A stretch of DNA of 64,000 nucleotides. Origin: Hyphomicrobiales bacterium. Its GTDB lineage: Bacteria; Pseudomonadota; Alphaproteobacteria; Rhizobiales; Rhizobiaceae. Both the position numbers and the translations under genes were made by a program. Under the pieces are notes generated by a model, which did not search any database, was not told the DNA's origin, and saw nothing but the letters and a program-made list of their open reading frames with translations. The stretch spans positions 1-64,000 of the forward strand of contig UEHQ01000015.1 in the NCBI GenBank assembly GCA_900489925.1, read 5' to 3'. This document shows positions 36,695 through 45,408 of the stretch, piece by piece; position 1 is the stretch's first letter, and each line of letters opens with the position of its first letter.

Positions 36695-37003
36695 ATGCAG
36701 AGCAACTTCAAGACTTCCAAACAGCGCGCAGCAGACCCGCAAGAGACCGCAATTGCCGTTCTTGCCTGGCTTGCAAATGACCCAGATCTTTTCGGCCGAT
36801 TCCTTGCCCTGACAGGGGTTGAGCCGGCACAGGTCCGCACCGCGATAAGCGATCCGGGCTTTCTTTCCGGCATGATGGATTTTCTGATGCAGCACGAGCC
36901 CACCGCGCTTGCCTTCTGCGAGGCGACCGGCACTTCACCAGAAACGCTGAATGCGGCGTGGTTGCATTTCTCGCCGCCGGGCCTGGGGTCGGGGGAGTAT
37001 TGA
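36695..37003 (+). CDS. DUF3572 family protein
   Basis: A 102-residue soluble helical protein. The DUF3572 core is [20 protein letters not shown], then [21 protein letters not shown] and [19 protein letters not shown]. Function is unknown. It is divergent from divK. The next gene starts two bases after its stop, so both are one unit. Conservation next to divK-pleD in rhizobia suggests a cell-cycle or regulatory tie, but nothing in the sequence proves it. Confidence 0.9.
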   Translation: MQSNFKTSKQRAADPQETAIAVLAWLANDPDLFGRFLALTGVEPAQVRTAISDPGFLSGMMDFLMQHEPTALAFCEATGTSPETLNAAWLHFSPPGLGSGEY

Positions 37004-37005
37004 GA

Positions 37006-37677
37006 ATGGAGATCGTGACCAACGCCAGCCAGGTGCGCCTCGGCGACCGCCCCCTTATCGTCTGCGACATCGACGAGGTGGTCCTGGAGTTCCTGACACC
37101 GTTCACCGCTTTTCTTCGTTCGCAAAGCTGCGATCTGCTGCCGCGCTCCTTCCGGCTGCACGGCAACATCGTCTCGCTGCTGGACGGCAGCGAACTCGAC
37201 CGCGACCAGGTTGACACCTTCGAGGATGCGTTCTTCGCCAGCCAGGATTTGTGGCAAAAGCCGGCGGAACGCGCGATCGAAACGCTGCAAGCCCTTTCCG
37301 ACGAGGCGGACATCGTTTTCCTGACCGCCATGCCACCGCGCCACCATGGCGTCCGGCGTCGGCTTCTCGACCGCTTCGACCTCGCCTTCGACATGATCGC
37401 GACCGAGCAGCCGAAGGGGCCTGTCGTTGCGCAGCTGCACGATCGCCGAAACCTGCCTGTCGCGTTCATCGATGATATGCAACGCAATCTCCTCTCTGTC
37501 GGCGAGCATGTCCCCAAGTGCTTGCTGGTGACGATGATGGCCAATGCCGACTTCAAGCCTTTCGCACCGGTTCCGGTCGATCCGATCGTCGCTGCCTCGG
37601 GATGGGAGCACGCACACGACCTGTTGCGGGCACACATGGCATCCGGCATCGCACCTGTAACCTCCCGAACCGGCTGA
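37006..37677 (+). CDS. HAD-like hydrolase family protein
   Basis: A 223-residue protein starting MEIVTNASQVRLGDRPLIVC. The first HAD motif appears as VCDIDEVVLEFLTPF (DxD with Asp-Ile-Asp), the second as FLTAMPPRH and the last as VAFIDDMQRNLLSV. This suggests a metal-dependent phosphohydrolase with unknown substrate. GGGGGAG lies nine bases before the ATG inside the DUF3572 gene, so translation is coupled. Confidence 0.75.
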   Translation: MEIVTNASQVRLGDRPLIVCDIDEVVLEFLTPFTAFLRSQSCDLLPRSFRLHGNIVSLLDGSELDRDQVDTFEDAFFASQDLWQKPAERAIETLQALSDEADIVFLTAMPPRHHGVRRRLLDRFDLAFDMIATEQPKGPVVAQLHDRRNLPVAFIDDMQRNLLSVGEHVPKCLLVTMMANADFKPFAPVPVDPIVAASGWEHAHDLLRAHMASGIAPVTSRTG

Positions 37678-37819
37678 AACGGAGCGCACCGTACGGCTTT
37701 CCGGGCATTTTGCGGCCGGCATACATTGCCGCATGCGGCGCATGACACCGACGTGGACGCGCCACCAAAAGCTTCGCGACGCTCTTGAGACTCACAAGCT
37801 TAGGGGCTAATGTCGCGAT

Positions 37820-37834
37820 GTTCAACCTTTGTTC
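37820..37834 (+). promoter_or_regulatory. LexA (SOS) box before dinB
   Basis: GTTC-AACCTTT-GTTC is an exact match to the alphaproteobacterial LexA consensus GTTC-N7-GTTC. It ends six bases before the dinB ATG at 37841, so LexA would block transcription or elongation of dinB. Confidence 0.85.
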
Positions 37835-37840
37835 TCAGCC

Positions 37841-39133
37841 ATGATGCAACTGCCTTCCAAGACGCCCGGCTTCTGTCGCGACTGCCTTGCCGAGCAGAAG
37901 AGCGAGGCACGTCGCTGTACGGCATGTGGGAGCCCGCGCCTCGTGCGGCATGACGAGCTCTACGATCTGACGCTGGCGCACATTGACTGCGACGCGTTCT
38001 ATGCGACGGTCGAGAAGCGTGACAATCCGGAGCTTGCCGACAAGCCGGTGATCATCGGCGGAGGCAAGCGCGGTGTCGTTTCCACCGCCTGCTACATCGC
38101 CCGCATACACGGCGTCCGCTCGGCGATGCCCATGTTCAAGGCGCTCGAAGCCTGCCCGCAGGCCGTCGTGTTGCCGCCGAACATGGAGAAATATGTGAAG
38201 GTGGGGCGCGAAGTGCGCGCGATGATGCAGGACCTGACGCCGCTTGTGCAGCCGCTTTCGATCGATGAAGCATTCCTGGAGCTTGGTGGCACGCAACGGC
38301 TGCACCACGATCCCCCTGCCCGCACATTGGCCAAGTTTGCACGGCGTGTCGAAAAGGAAATCGGCATCACCGTCTCCGTGGGCCTCTCGTATTGCAAGTT
38401 CCTCGCCAAGGTGGCGTCGGACCTGCAAAAGCCGCGGGGATTTTCGGTGATTGGACGCGAAGAAGCGGTGTCCTTTCTCGCACCGCGCCCAGTCACAACG
38501 ATCTGGGGCGTGGGAAGGGCGTTTGCGGCAACGCTGGAAGCCGATGGCATTCGCACCATCGGACAGTTGCAGACGATGGAAGAGAGCGATCTCATGCGGC
38601 GCTATGGCAGCCTCGGTCAGCGGCTCTCGCGGCTGTCGCGGGGCATCGACGATCGAGATGTGCATCTGAATGACGCCGCCAAGAGCGTATCCGCAGAAAC
38701 CACATTCTTCGACGACATCTCGCGATACGACGACCTCGTGCCGATCCTGCGCAACCTTTCCGAAAAAGTCTCCTGGCGATTGAAAAAGAACGAGATTGCC
38801 GGCCACACGGTCGTTCTGAAAATGAAGACCGCAGACTTCAAATCGCGAACCCGCAACCGCAAGCTCGAAGATCCGACGCAACTCGCCGACCGGATCTTCC
38901 GCACCGGGCTCGACATGCTGCAGAAAGAAACCGACGGGACGAAATTCCGTCTGATCGGCATCGGCGTCACCGACCTTTGCGATCCTGTACGCGCCGATCC
39001 GCGCGATCTCGTCGATGTGCAATCGGGGCGCCGGGCGGCTGCGGAAGCGGCCATGGACAAGCTGCGCGACAAGTTCGGTAAGGGAACAGTCGAAACCGGC
39101 TATACCTTCGGCGGCAAGCGCGACCGCTCTTAA
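37841..39133 (+). CDS. dinB: DNA polymerase IV with N-terminal zinc ribbon
   Basis: A 430-residue Y-family translesion polymerase. A zinc ribbon (Cys12, 15, 26, 29) precedes the catalytic domain with [15 protein letters not shown] (Asp49 and Asp51) and [32 protein letters not shown] and the little-finger region ([11 protein letters not shown]) follow. E. coli Pol IV is about 350 residues and has no zinc ribbon. A TTG at 37829 would fall inside the LexA box, so the ATG at 37841 (or 37844) is preferred. Confidence 0.93.
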   Translation: MMQLPSKTPGFCRDCLAEQKSEARRCTACGSPRLVRHDELYDLTLAHIDCDAFYATVEKRDNPELADKPVIIGGGKRGVVSTACYIARIHGVRSAMPMFKALEACPQAVVLPPNMEKYVKVGREVRAMMQDLTPLVQPLSIDEAFLELGGTQRLHHDPPARTLAKFARRVEKEIGITVSVGLSYCKFLAKVASDLQKPRGFSVIGREEAVSFLAPRPVTTIWGVGRAFAATLEADGIRTIGQLQTMEESDLMRRYGSLGQRLSRLSRGIDDRDVHLNDAAKSVSAETTFFDDISRYDDLVPILRNLSEKVSWRLKKNEIAGHTVVLKMKTADFKSRTRNRKLEDPTQLADRIFRTGLDMLQKETDGTKFRLIGIGVTDLCDPVRADPRDLVDVQSGRRAAAEAAMDKLRDKFGKGTVETGYTFGGKRDRS

Positions 39134-39249
39134 GGGCACTAAGCTCGCCAGCCGCTGTGCCGATCCGATCGTCCCGGCACGCTGTTTCAAGTTTTCCTTA
39201 AGTTTCGAGGACTAGGCTGCCTTCACTGTATTGCGTTTTGGTTGGTTCA

Positions 39250-40482
39250 ATGTTCTCGCGTCTCGTTTTCGGCCTCGGCTTGCTGTCGGCAACCGCGCTC
39301 GTGCACCCGGCTTTCGCCGGAGATGCGCGCACGTTGCAAATCTTCGTTTCGAAGAGCAATCAGACACTTGCCGTCTATGACGGTGCGGAGGTTATTGCGA
39401 CGTCGAAAGTTTCGACGGGCAAGCCGGGTCATACGACGCCCAGCGGCATCTTCTCCGTCATCGAGAAGAAGAAGTATCACGAGTCCAATATCTATTCCGC
39501 AGCCCCGATGCCCTTCATGCAAAGGCTGACATGGTCCGGCATAGCGCTGCACGAGTCGAATTCCGTGCCGCGCTATCCCGCCTCACACGGCTGCGTGCGT
39601 TTGCCGAGCGCATTCGCAAAGGAGCTCTACAAGATGACCGCGATGGGCGTGCCCGTCGTGATCACCGACGGTGAAGTCACGCCGAGGCCGATCGATCACC
39701 CGGCGCTCTTCCATCCGCAGGCGCCAGAGCCAGCTCCTCTCCTGTCGGACGTCGAGTTGAGGCCAGCGATCGGACAAATGCCGGTACAGGTCGCCATGAA
39801 CGAAGCAGCGATGCCGCGGCTGCAAATCCAGCCGATCGTCGCACCTGTTAACGACGAACCGATCCGTATCCTCATTACTCGTAGAAGCGAGCGTGAGACG
39901 ATCATAGACTTGCAAACCCTACTGGCCGATCTTGGATTTGCCGTCGGCAATCCCGATGGGCTTCTGGGGCCGGCAACGGTTCAGGCGATCGCCGACTTCA
40001 AGTCGCAGCATCCTTTGGCCCCGGGCAACGACAAGTCGCTCATCAGTGACACATTGATCGACGCCGTCTATGCGGCTGCAGGCAAGTCCGGGCCACCAAA
40101 TGGCGTCCTTCTCGTTCGACAGGGTTTCCGCCCGGTATTTACCGCTCCGGTGACCATCTCCGATCCTGGGCTCGCGCTCGGAACGCACTTCCTGACGGCC
40201 AGCGCTGTCGATTTCGAGAACGGCACCGCGAGCTGGATGGGCGTAACGCTCGCAAACAATCTCTCGCGCCAAACGATGAAGCGGCTAGGCATCACCGGTC
40301 TCGAAAGCTCGATCATCTCGGGAACGCCGATCGCCAACGCTCTAACCCGCGTCGACATACCCGACGACACGCGGAAGAAGATCGACGGGATGCTGACGGC
40401 GGGATCGACCATCACCATATCAGACACCGGCATCGGGACTGAGACCGGCATCGGCACCGACTTCATCACCGTGACCCACTGA
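39250..40482 (+). CDS. L,D-transpeptidase (YkuD) with peptidoglycan-binding domain
   Basis: A 410-residue exported protein that cross-links peptidoglycan through 3-3 bonds or anchors envelope proteins. It has a signal peptide (LVFGLGLLSATALVHPAFAG), then a YkuD domain with His101 and the catalytic SHGCVRLP (Cys115). A PG-binding-1-type repeat follows (IDLQTLLADLGFAVGNPDGLLGPATVQAIADF), with a C-terminal extension. The start at 39250 is set by the signal peptide; a TTG at 39238 is possible. It is convergent with dnaE. Rhizobia use L,D-transpeptidases for polar growth. Confidence 0.9.
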   Translation: MFSRLVFGLGLLSATALVHPAFAGDARTLQIFVSKSNQTLAVYDGAEVIATSKVSTGKPGHTTPSGIFSVIEKKKYHESNIYSAAPMPFMQRLTWSGIALHESNSVPRYPASHGCVRLPSAFAKELYKMTAMGVPVVITDGEVTPRPIDHPALFHPQAPEPAPLLSDVELRPAIGQMPVQVAMNEAAMPRLQIQPIVAPVNDEPIRILITRRSERETIIDLQTLLADLGFAVGNPDGLLGPATVQAIADFKSQHPLAPGNDKSLISDTLIDAVYAAAGKSGPPNGVLLVRQGFRPVFTAPVTISDPGLALGTHFLTASAVDFENGTASWMGVTLANNLSRQTMKRLGITGLESSIISGTPIANALTRVDIPDDTRKKIDGMLTAGSTITISDTGIGTETGIGTDFITVTH

Positions 40483-40486
40483 AGGG

Positions 40487-43400
40487 TCAGACGAGTTCCA
40501 CGTCCACCACACCCGGTGCTGCCCGCAGCGCGGCGGCAATCTCCGGCGTAATGCGATATTTCTGCGAGAGTTCAACCTCAACTTCCCGCCGGCCGTCTTC
40601 CTTGATCACGATGAAGGAGACGAGACCATCGCCCCTGGCATTGAGATGAGCAGCAACTGCGCGCAGTGGTCCGGAATCACGGACATAGACGCGCAGCGCC
40701 TTCTGCATCTGCAGCGACTTTTCCTCCAGCGACTGGATCGTCTGGATGCGTAGTCCGATGCCTTCCGGCCGTTCCTCGCCCGTTGCCGTGATGACGAAGG
40801 ATTTTCCTGACTCGAGCATGTCGCGGTACTGGTTCAGCATTTCAGAGAACAGGACGGCTTCGAACTGACCGGAGGAATCAGAGAAGACGATGATCCCCAT
40901 CTTGTTGCCGGTGCGGGTCTTTCGCTCCTGCTTCGAAATCACCGTTCCGGCCAGCCGGGCATTGGTTGCTCCCTGCTTCACCGCGGCAGAGAAGTCCGCA
41001 AAGGTCTGCACGCGCATCTTCTGAAGAACGCTGTTGTAGCTGTCGAGCGGGTGAGCGGTCAGGTAGAAACCAAGGACCTGGAACTCCTTGAGAAGCCGTT
41101 CCGAAGCCAGCCAGGGCGAAAACGTAGGAAGGGCAATCTTTTCGGGCCCGGAGGAAAGCGCGCCGCCGAAAATGTCGGACTGGCCGCTCAGCTTGTTTTC
41201 CTGCGCGCGCTGGGCATAGCCGAGGACCCGATCGAGCCCGGCCGACAGCTGCGCGCGATCGAGGCTGAAGCAATCGAACGCGCCGGCGTAGATCAGGCTT
41301 TCCAGGACACGGCGATTGACCTGCCGCGGGTCGATGCGCAGGCAGAAATCTTCAAGGCTCGCAAACGGCGTATCGCCGCGGACCTGCACGATATGTTCGA
41401 CCGCGGATTCGCCAACGCCCTTAAGGGCGGCCAGCGCATAGTAGATTCGTGCCTCGCCCGTTTCGAAATGACGGAACGAGGTCTGCACCGACGGCGCGAT
41501 CACCTCGATCCCGAGGCGCTTTGCATCCTGGCGGAAGTCGTTGACCTTTTCGGTGTTCGACATATCGAGCGTCATCGACGCTGCGAGAAACTCCACCGGA
41601 TAATGCGCCTTCATATAGGCCGTCTGGTAGGAGACGATCGCGTAGGCCGCGGCGTGCGACTTGTTGAAGCCGTAGTTCGCGAACTTTGCCAGCAGTTCGA
41701 AGATGTTGTCGGCCTGCGGCTTCGACACGCCGTTCTTGACGGCACCGTCAACGAAGCGCTCGCGCTGCTGGTCCATTTCCGCCTTGATCTTCTTACCCAT
41801 GGCGCGGCGCAGCAGGTCGGCTTCCCCGAGGGAATAGCCCGAGAGCACCTGGGCGATCTGCATGACCTGCTCCTGGTAGACGATAACGCCCTGGGTTTCC
41901 TTCAGCAGGTAGTCGATGGTCGGATGGATCGACTCGATCTCTTCCTCGCCATGCTTGCGGGCATTGTAGGTCGGGATGTTCTCCATCGGGCCCGGGCGGT
42001 AGAGCGCCACCAGTGCGATGATGTCCTCGATGCAGTCAGGCCGCATCCCGATCAGTGCCTTGCGCATGCCGGCACTTTCCACCTGGAACACGCCGACGGT
42101 TTCGCCGCGCGAGAGCATCTCGTAGGTCAGCTTGTCGTCGAGCGGGATGGAGGCCAGATCGACTTCGATGCCGCGCTTCTTGCAGAAATCGACGGCCACC
42201 TTCAGCGTCGTCAGCGTCTTGAGGCCGAGGAAGTCGAACTTCACGAGACCGGCCTGCTCGACCCACTTCATGTTGAACTGGGTAACCGGCATGTCGGAGC
42301 GCGGATCGCGGTACATCGGCACCAGCTTCGACAGCGGGCGGTCGCCAATGACGATACCCGCGGCGTGGGTCGAGGCGTGGCGGTAGAGCCCTTCGATCTT
42401 CTGAGCGATATCGAGCAGCCGGGCGACGACGGGCTCCTTGTCGGCCTCCTCCTGAAGCTTCGGTTCCTCCTCGATCGCCTTTGAGAGTGGCGTCGGATTG
42501 GCGGGATTGTTCGGCACCAGCTTGCAGATCTTGTCGACCTGGCCGTAGGACATTTCCAGCACGCGACCCACGTCGCGTAAGGCGGCGCGCGCCTGCAGCG
42601 AACCGAAGGTGATGATCTGGGCTACCTGCTCACGCCCGTATTTCTTCTGTACGTAGCGGATCACCTCTTCGCGGCGATCCTGGCAGAAGTCGATATCGAA
42701 GTCGGGCATCGATACGCGTTCCGGGTTGAGGAAGCGCTCGAAGAGCAGCGAAAAGCGCAGCGGATCCACGTCGGTGATGGTCAGCGCATAAGCGACCAGG
42801 GAGCCCGCACCGGAACCGCGGCCAGGGCCGACCGGAATATCGTGCTGTTTCGCCCATTTGATGAAGTCGGCAACGATCAGGAAGTAGCCCGGGAACTTCA
42901 TGCGTTCGATAACGCTCAGTTCGAACTCCAGCCGCTCGCGATAGTCCTTCTCTTCATAGCCTGGCGACATGCCAAGCGACGCCAGACGATCGTTGAGACC
43001 CTCGACGGCCTGGCGACGCAATTCCAGCGCCTCTTCGCGCTCCGCCACCTCGGGATCGTCGGTCGCACCGGTAAACCGCGGCAGGATCGGCTTGCGGGTC
43101 TTCAGGACGAAGGAACAACGGCGGGCGATCTCCACCGTGTTTTCCAGCGCCTCTGGCAGGTCGGCAAAGAGCTTCTGCATTTCCGCGCGGCTCTTGAGAT
43201 AATGGTCGGGCGTCAACCTGAAACGGCTGTCGTCAGAGACAATGGCGTTGTGGGCCACGGCCATCAGCGCATCGTGCGCGTCATAGTCGTCACGCGCCGG
43301 AAAGAATGCTTCGTTGGTGGCGACGAGCGGCAAATCGTGCTCGTAAGCCAGTTCAATCATCTTGCGCTCATGGCGCTTGTCATAGGTCCCGTGCCGCTGC

Positions 43401-43984
43401 AATTCGACGTAGAGGCGATCGCCGAACAGCCGCTTCAGGGACAGCAATCTGGCTTCGGCCCGTCCTGCATGGCCATCCTTGAGCGCTGTGTCGATCGGGC
43501 CGGTCGATGCCCCGGTCAGGGCAATCAGCCCATCCGTGCCGCTTTCATCGAGCCACGACGAGCGAATGTGCACGGCTTGGCCGTCCTCACCGCCGAGATA
43601 GGCGCGGCTGACGAGATCGACCAGGCGTTCATAGCCGCCGTCGGTTGCGGCAAGAAGCACCACGGACGGCAGCTTGACCAACGCCTGCTGGCCACCACGC
43701 CGCTCCGTTTCCAAGCCGTCTTCCATGTCGATCGACAGCTGGCAGCCGATGATCGGCTGAAGTCCCTCATCCATCGCCTTCTGCGAAAACTCGAGGGCGA
43801 CGAACAGATTGTTGGTGTCGGTAATGGCGATTGCAGGCTGGCTGTCGCCCGACGCCTTGTAGAGGATCTTCTTCAGCGGAAGAGCGCCCTCGAGAAGCGA
43901 ATAGGCCGAATGAACACGCAGGTGAACGAACCCCGGCGTACCGCCGATAAATCCGTCCGAGCAGTCCTTTTCCGTACCCGCCAT
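40487..43984 (-). CDS. dnaE: DNA polymerase III alpha subunit, replicative (DnaE1)
   Basis: A 1165-residue replicative polymerase. It has an N-terminal PHP domain (FVHLRVHSAYSLLEGALPLK), catalytic motifs PVGPGRGSGAGSLVAYAL and MPDFDIDFCQDRREEVI, then a tandem HhH, and a C-terminal OB fold (ARLAGTVISKQERKTRTGNK). Length and synteny with lolD-lolC-proS fit DnaE1 rather than the mutagenic DnaE2/ImuC (about 1085 residues). No LexA box lies directly before it. AAGG precedes the ATG at 43984. Confidence 0.95.
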   Translation of the reverse strand: MAGTEKDCSDGFIGGTPGFVHLRVHSAYSLLEGALPLKKILYKASGDSQPAIAITDTNNLFVALEFSQKAMDEGLQPIIGCQLSIDMEDGLETERRGGQQALVKLPSVVLLAATDGGYERLVDLVSRAYLGGEDGQAVHIRSSWLDESGTDGLIALTGASTGPIDTALKDGHAGRAEARLLSLKRLFGDRLYVELQRHGTYDKRHERKMIELAYEHDLPLVATNEAFFPARDDYDAHDALMAVAHNAIVSDDSRFRLTPDHYLKSRAEMQKLFADLPEALENTVEIARRCSFVLKTRKPILPRFTGATDDPEVAEREEALELRRQAVEGLNDRLASLGMSPGYEEKDYRERLEFELSVIERMKFPGYFLIVADFIKWAKQHDIPVGPGRGSGAGSLVAYALTITDVDPLRFSLLFERFLNPERVSMPDFDIDFCQDRREEVIRYVQKKYGREQVAQIITFGSLQARAALRDVGRVLEMSYGQVDKICKLVPNNPANPTPLSKAIEEEPKLQEEADKEPVVARLLDIAQKIEGLYRHASTHAAGIVIGDRPLSKLVPMYRDPRSDMPVTQFNMKWVEQAGLVKFDFLGLKTLTTLKVAVDFCKKRGIEVDLASIPLDDKLTYEMLSRGETVGVFQVESAGMRKALIGMRPDCIEDIIALVALYRPGPMENIPTYNARKHGEEEIESIHPTIDYLLKETQGVIVYQEQVMQIAQVLSGYSLGEADLLRRAMGKKIKAEMDQQRERFVDGAVKNGVSKPQADNIFELLAKFANYGFNKSHAAAYAIVSYQTAYMKAHYPVEFLAASMTLDMSNTEKVNDFRQDAKRLGIEVIAPSVQTSFRHFETGEARIYYALAALKGVGESAVEHIVQVRGDTPFASLEDFCLRIDPRQVNRRVLESLIYAGAFDCFSLDRAQLSAGLDRVLGYAQRAQENKLSGQSDIFGGALSSGPEKIALPTFSPWLASERLLKEFQVLGFYLTAHPLDSYNSVLQKMRVQTFADFSAAVKQGATNARLAGTVISKQERKTRTGNKMGIIVFSDSSGQFEAVLFSEMLNQYRDMLESGKSFVITATGEERPEGIGLRIQTIQSLEEKSLQMQKALRVYVRDSGPLRAVAAHLNARGDGLVSFIVIKEDGRREVEVELSQKYRITPEIAAALRAAPGVVDVELV

Positions 43985-44065
43985 GACATGCCTTTCCGCG
44001 CATCCGAATGAATCGGGCGCATTGTCGGCATTGGGAGTGGCGATGTCCAGTTAAGTCCTGCGTAT

Positions 44066-44090
44066 GGACCGCATGGCAGCCATGCGGTCC
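44066..44090 (-). terminator. Perfect 11-bp hairpin after the 28-codon gene
   Basis: GGACCGCATGG (44066-44076) and CCATGCGGTCC (44080-44090) pair fully around CAG. It starts eight bases after the stop codon of the gene 44099-44185. A T tract is missing, so it may be a weak terminator or an RNA-stabilising 3' end; it separates the small gene from dnaE. Confidence 0.6.
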
Positions 44091-44098
44091 CCTGAATT

Positions 44099-44185
44099 CT
44101 ACATTGCCATGCAGATCAGCGAGAAGCTGGCAACGAACATTGCGATGGAGGTGAATGCTGCGATATCGCGGATCATATCAGTCAT
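44099..44185 (-). CDS. 28-aa SOS-controlled membrane peptide (SidA-like in design)
   Basis: A 28-codon frame reads MTDMIRD, then a single hydrophobic segment with AAFTSIAMFVASFSLI, ending CMAM. It has all the parts of a real gene: TTGACA-N17-CATAAT promoter, a leader of about 20 bases, AGGAG six bases before the ATG at 44185, a TAG stop and a hairpin behind. A near-consensus LexA box covers the promoter spacer. The expected product is a small inner-membrane peptide made after DNA damage. Caulobacter SidA, a 29-aa inner-membrane peptide, inhibits division under SOS; homology is not claimed. Alternatives are a leader peptide for dnaE (gap 114 bases) or a toxin-like peptide. Confidence 0.75.
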   Translation of the reverse strand: MTDMIRDIAAFTSIAMFVASFSLICMAM

Positions 44186-44212
44186 TTGGCTCTCCTGTGC
44201 TCTTATGTTTTT

Positions 44213-44241
44213 ATTATGTTTTCTTTTTGTTCTATTGTCAA
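44213..44241 (-). promoter_or_regulatory. Strong sigma-70-type promoter of the 28-codon gene
   Basis: On the minus strand TTGACA (44241-44236), a 17-base spacer and CATAAT (44218-44213). Transcription should start near 44206, 20 bases before the ATG. This is among the best promoter matches I found in the window. Confidence 0.8.
44218..44232. promoter_or_regulatory. Near-perfect LexA (SOS) box over the 28-codon gene promoter
   Basis: Reading plus, GTTT-TCTTTTT-GTTC matches GTTC-N7-GTTC at seven of eight defined bases. It is identical at 14 of 15 positions to the perfect box at 44879-44893. It covers most of the spacer and touches the -10 of the minus-strand promoter. It also lies 57 bases before the plus-strand gene at 44289. 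Confidence 0.75.
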
Positions 44242-44288
44242 CAGGAATCTTTTCCGCTTTTCTGGCGGCGTGGCCACGGGAGAAAAGC

Positions 44289-44873
44289 ATGTTTAAGATT
44301 GTACTAATCGCAGGATTTACCTTGTCGGCGGCGTTAACCGCGCACGCCGAGCAGATTGATCCGGCACGCATCGTCGATGCCGCCGGCGGCGATTGGGATG
44401 GCGACGGGCGAACGGATCTTGCCCTGCTGGTTGCTCCGGCAGACAGCGCCAGCGATGACCAGATCGGCATCTACATCTATCTTCGTGACAGCGAGCATGA
44501 GCTCCTCAGACTTTCGCTGGGCGCGCCAAACAAGATCTGGGGCAGCACGAATGCGGACGGGATCTTCGGCCAGGAACCGTCGCTAAAGGCCGTCGGCAAA
44601 TCCTCGATCGCGATACATTCGCAAAACAGCGCCATCGGGCGGGATCGCTGGGATCAGACGCTGACGATCGCCTTCCGCAACAAACAGTTCGTCGTTGCCG
44701 GCTACACCTACAATCACTACGACACGCTCGATCCCGACGCGGCCGGCATCTGCGACTACAATGCCTTGACCGGCAAGCTGCAGAAGGACGGCAAGGATGT
44801 CAAAGCCGAACCGCGTGTCATCCCACTCGCGGAATGGACCGACGAAACGGGGCAAAACATCTGCGGACAATAG
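44289..44873 (+). CDS. Secreted hypothetical protein
   Basis: A 194-residue protein with a cleavable signal (MFKIVLIAGFTLSAALTAHA). The mature part begins with an FG-GAP/EF-like acidic motif (GGDWDGDGRTDLALLV) and contains two cysteines (GICDYNA, NICGQ) that could form a disulfide. It is probably periplasmic. GGGAG lies before the ATG at 44289; the frame is open from 44064 but has no ribosome site there. It sits between two LexA boxes and may share the left one. Function is unknown. Confidence 0.75.
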   Translation: MFKIVLIAGFTLSAALTAHAEQIDPARIVDAAGGDWDGDGRTDLALLVAPADSASDDQIGIYIYLRDSEHELLRLSLGAPNKIWGSTNADGIFGQEPSLKAVGKSSIAIHSQNSAIGRDRWDQTLTIAFRNKQFVVAGYTYNHYDTLDPDAAGICDYNALTGKLQKDGKDVKAEPRVIPLAEWTDETGQNICGQ

Positions 44874-44878
44874 AGATT

Positions 44879-44893
44879 GTTCTCTTTTTGTTC
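44879..44893 (+). promoter_or_regulatory. Perfect LexA (SOS) box before the DUF5680 gene
   Basis: GTTC-TCTTTTT-GTTC is an exact consensus match. A TACAAT -10 candidate lies at 44896-44901, three bases downstream, so the box would cover the promoter spacer, as at 44218. The DUF5680 ATG is 51 bases beyond the box. Confidence 0.85.
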
Positions 44894-44943
44894 TTTACAA
44901 TTCCCTGCGTTCTTGAGAGGTTGCGCGGCGGAGGGAACGTCGC

Positions 44944-45408
44944 ATGGATATTGCCGCATTGAATGATTTCATCGTCGAGGCGAAGTCCAACACCTATGTC
45001 GGTGGCGGTGGGCCAGTGCTGGCCTGCCGGTCGGGATCGCATGACATCGGTTATCAGCGCGGCCCGTGGCGTTATCTCGACAGCTATTTCGGCGGAACCG
45101 ATTTTGCCGGGCAGGAAGTGGTCTGGCTGGACAGAAAGCCGGTGTGGGCGATGAACTATTTCGGCCGCATCGTCGAACACTCGCTGATCGACGGCGAGCG
45201 GGCGGGCGTCGTGATCAAGGCTGCGTTGTCCAAGATGTACGCGGAGTATCGGCGCTTTCTCGGCGGCATGGAATTAGAGCATGCCTTCGGTCTGTATGCC
45301 GACGAAAGTGTCGGCGATTGCAGCCACTTCAGCGGGCGCGAAGTGATCGTGGTGAACGAACGCCGGGCCTACGAACTGGACTACCGCGGCGGTCTCATCC
45401 ACCCCTGA
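44944..45408 (+). CDS. DUF5680 domain protein under SOS control
   Basis: A 154-residue protein that is a single DUF5680 domain: FIVEAKSNTYVGGGGPVLAC, YQRGPWRYLDSYFGGTDFAGQEVVW, WAMNYFGRIVEH and a late ALSKMYAEYRRFLGG. In other proteins this domain follows a helix-turn-helix. No DNA-binding part is present here. GGAGG lies nine bases before the ATG, and a perfect LexA box lies upstream. Its stop TGA directly abuts the lolD stop (TGATCA at 45406-45411). The function in DNA damage is unknown. Confidence 0.85.
   Translation: MDIAALNDFIVEAKSNTYVGGGGPVLACRSGSHDIGYQRGPWRYLDSYFGGTDFAGQEVVWLDRKPVWAMNYFGRIVEHSLIDGERAGVVIKAALSKMYAEYRRFLGGMELEHAFGLYADESVGDCSHFSGREVIVVNERRAYELDYRGGLIHP

Noticed and set aside
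40487..43984. DnaE as the SOS mutagenesis polymerase DnaE2/ImuC
   Set aside because: Considered because of nearby LexA boxes. Length (1165), PHP domain and synteny with lolCD-proS fit replicative DnaE1, and no imuA/imuB genes are near.
44064..44288. N-terminal extension of the secreted protein gene
   Set aside because: The extension overlaps the antisense 28-codon unit and lacks a ribosome site, while ATG 44289 has GGGAG and begins a clear signal peptide.
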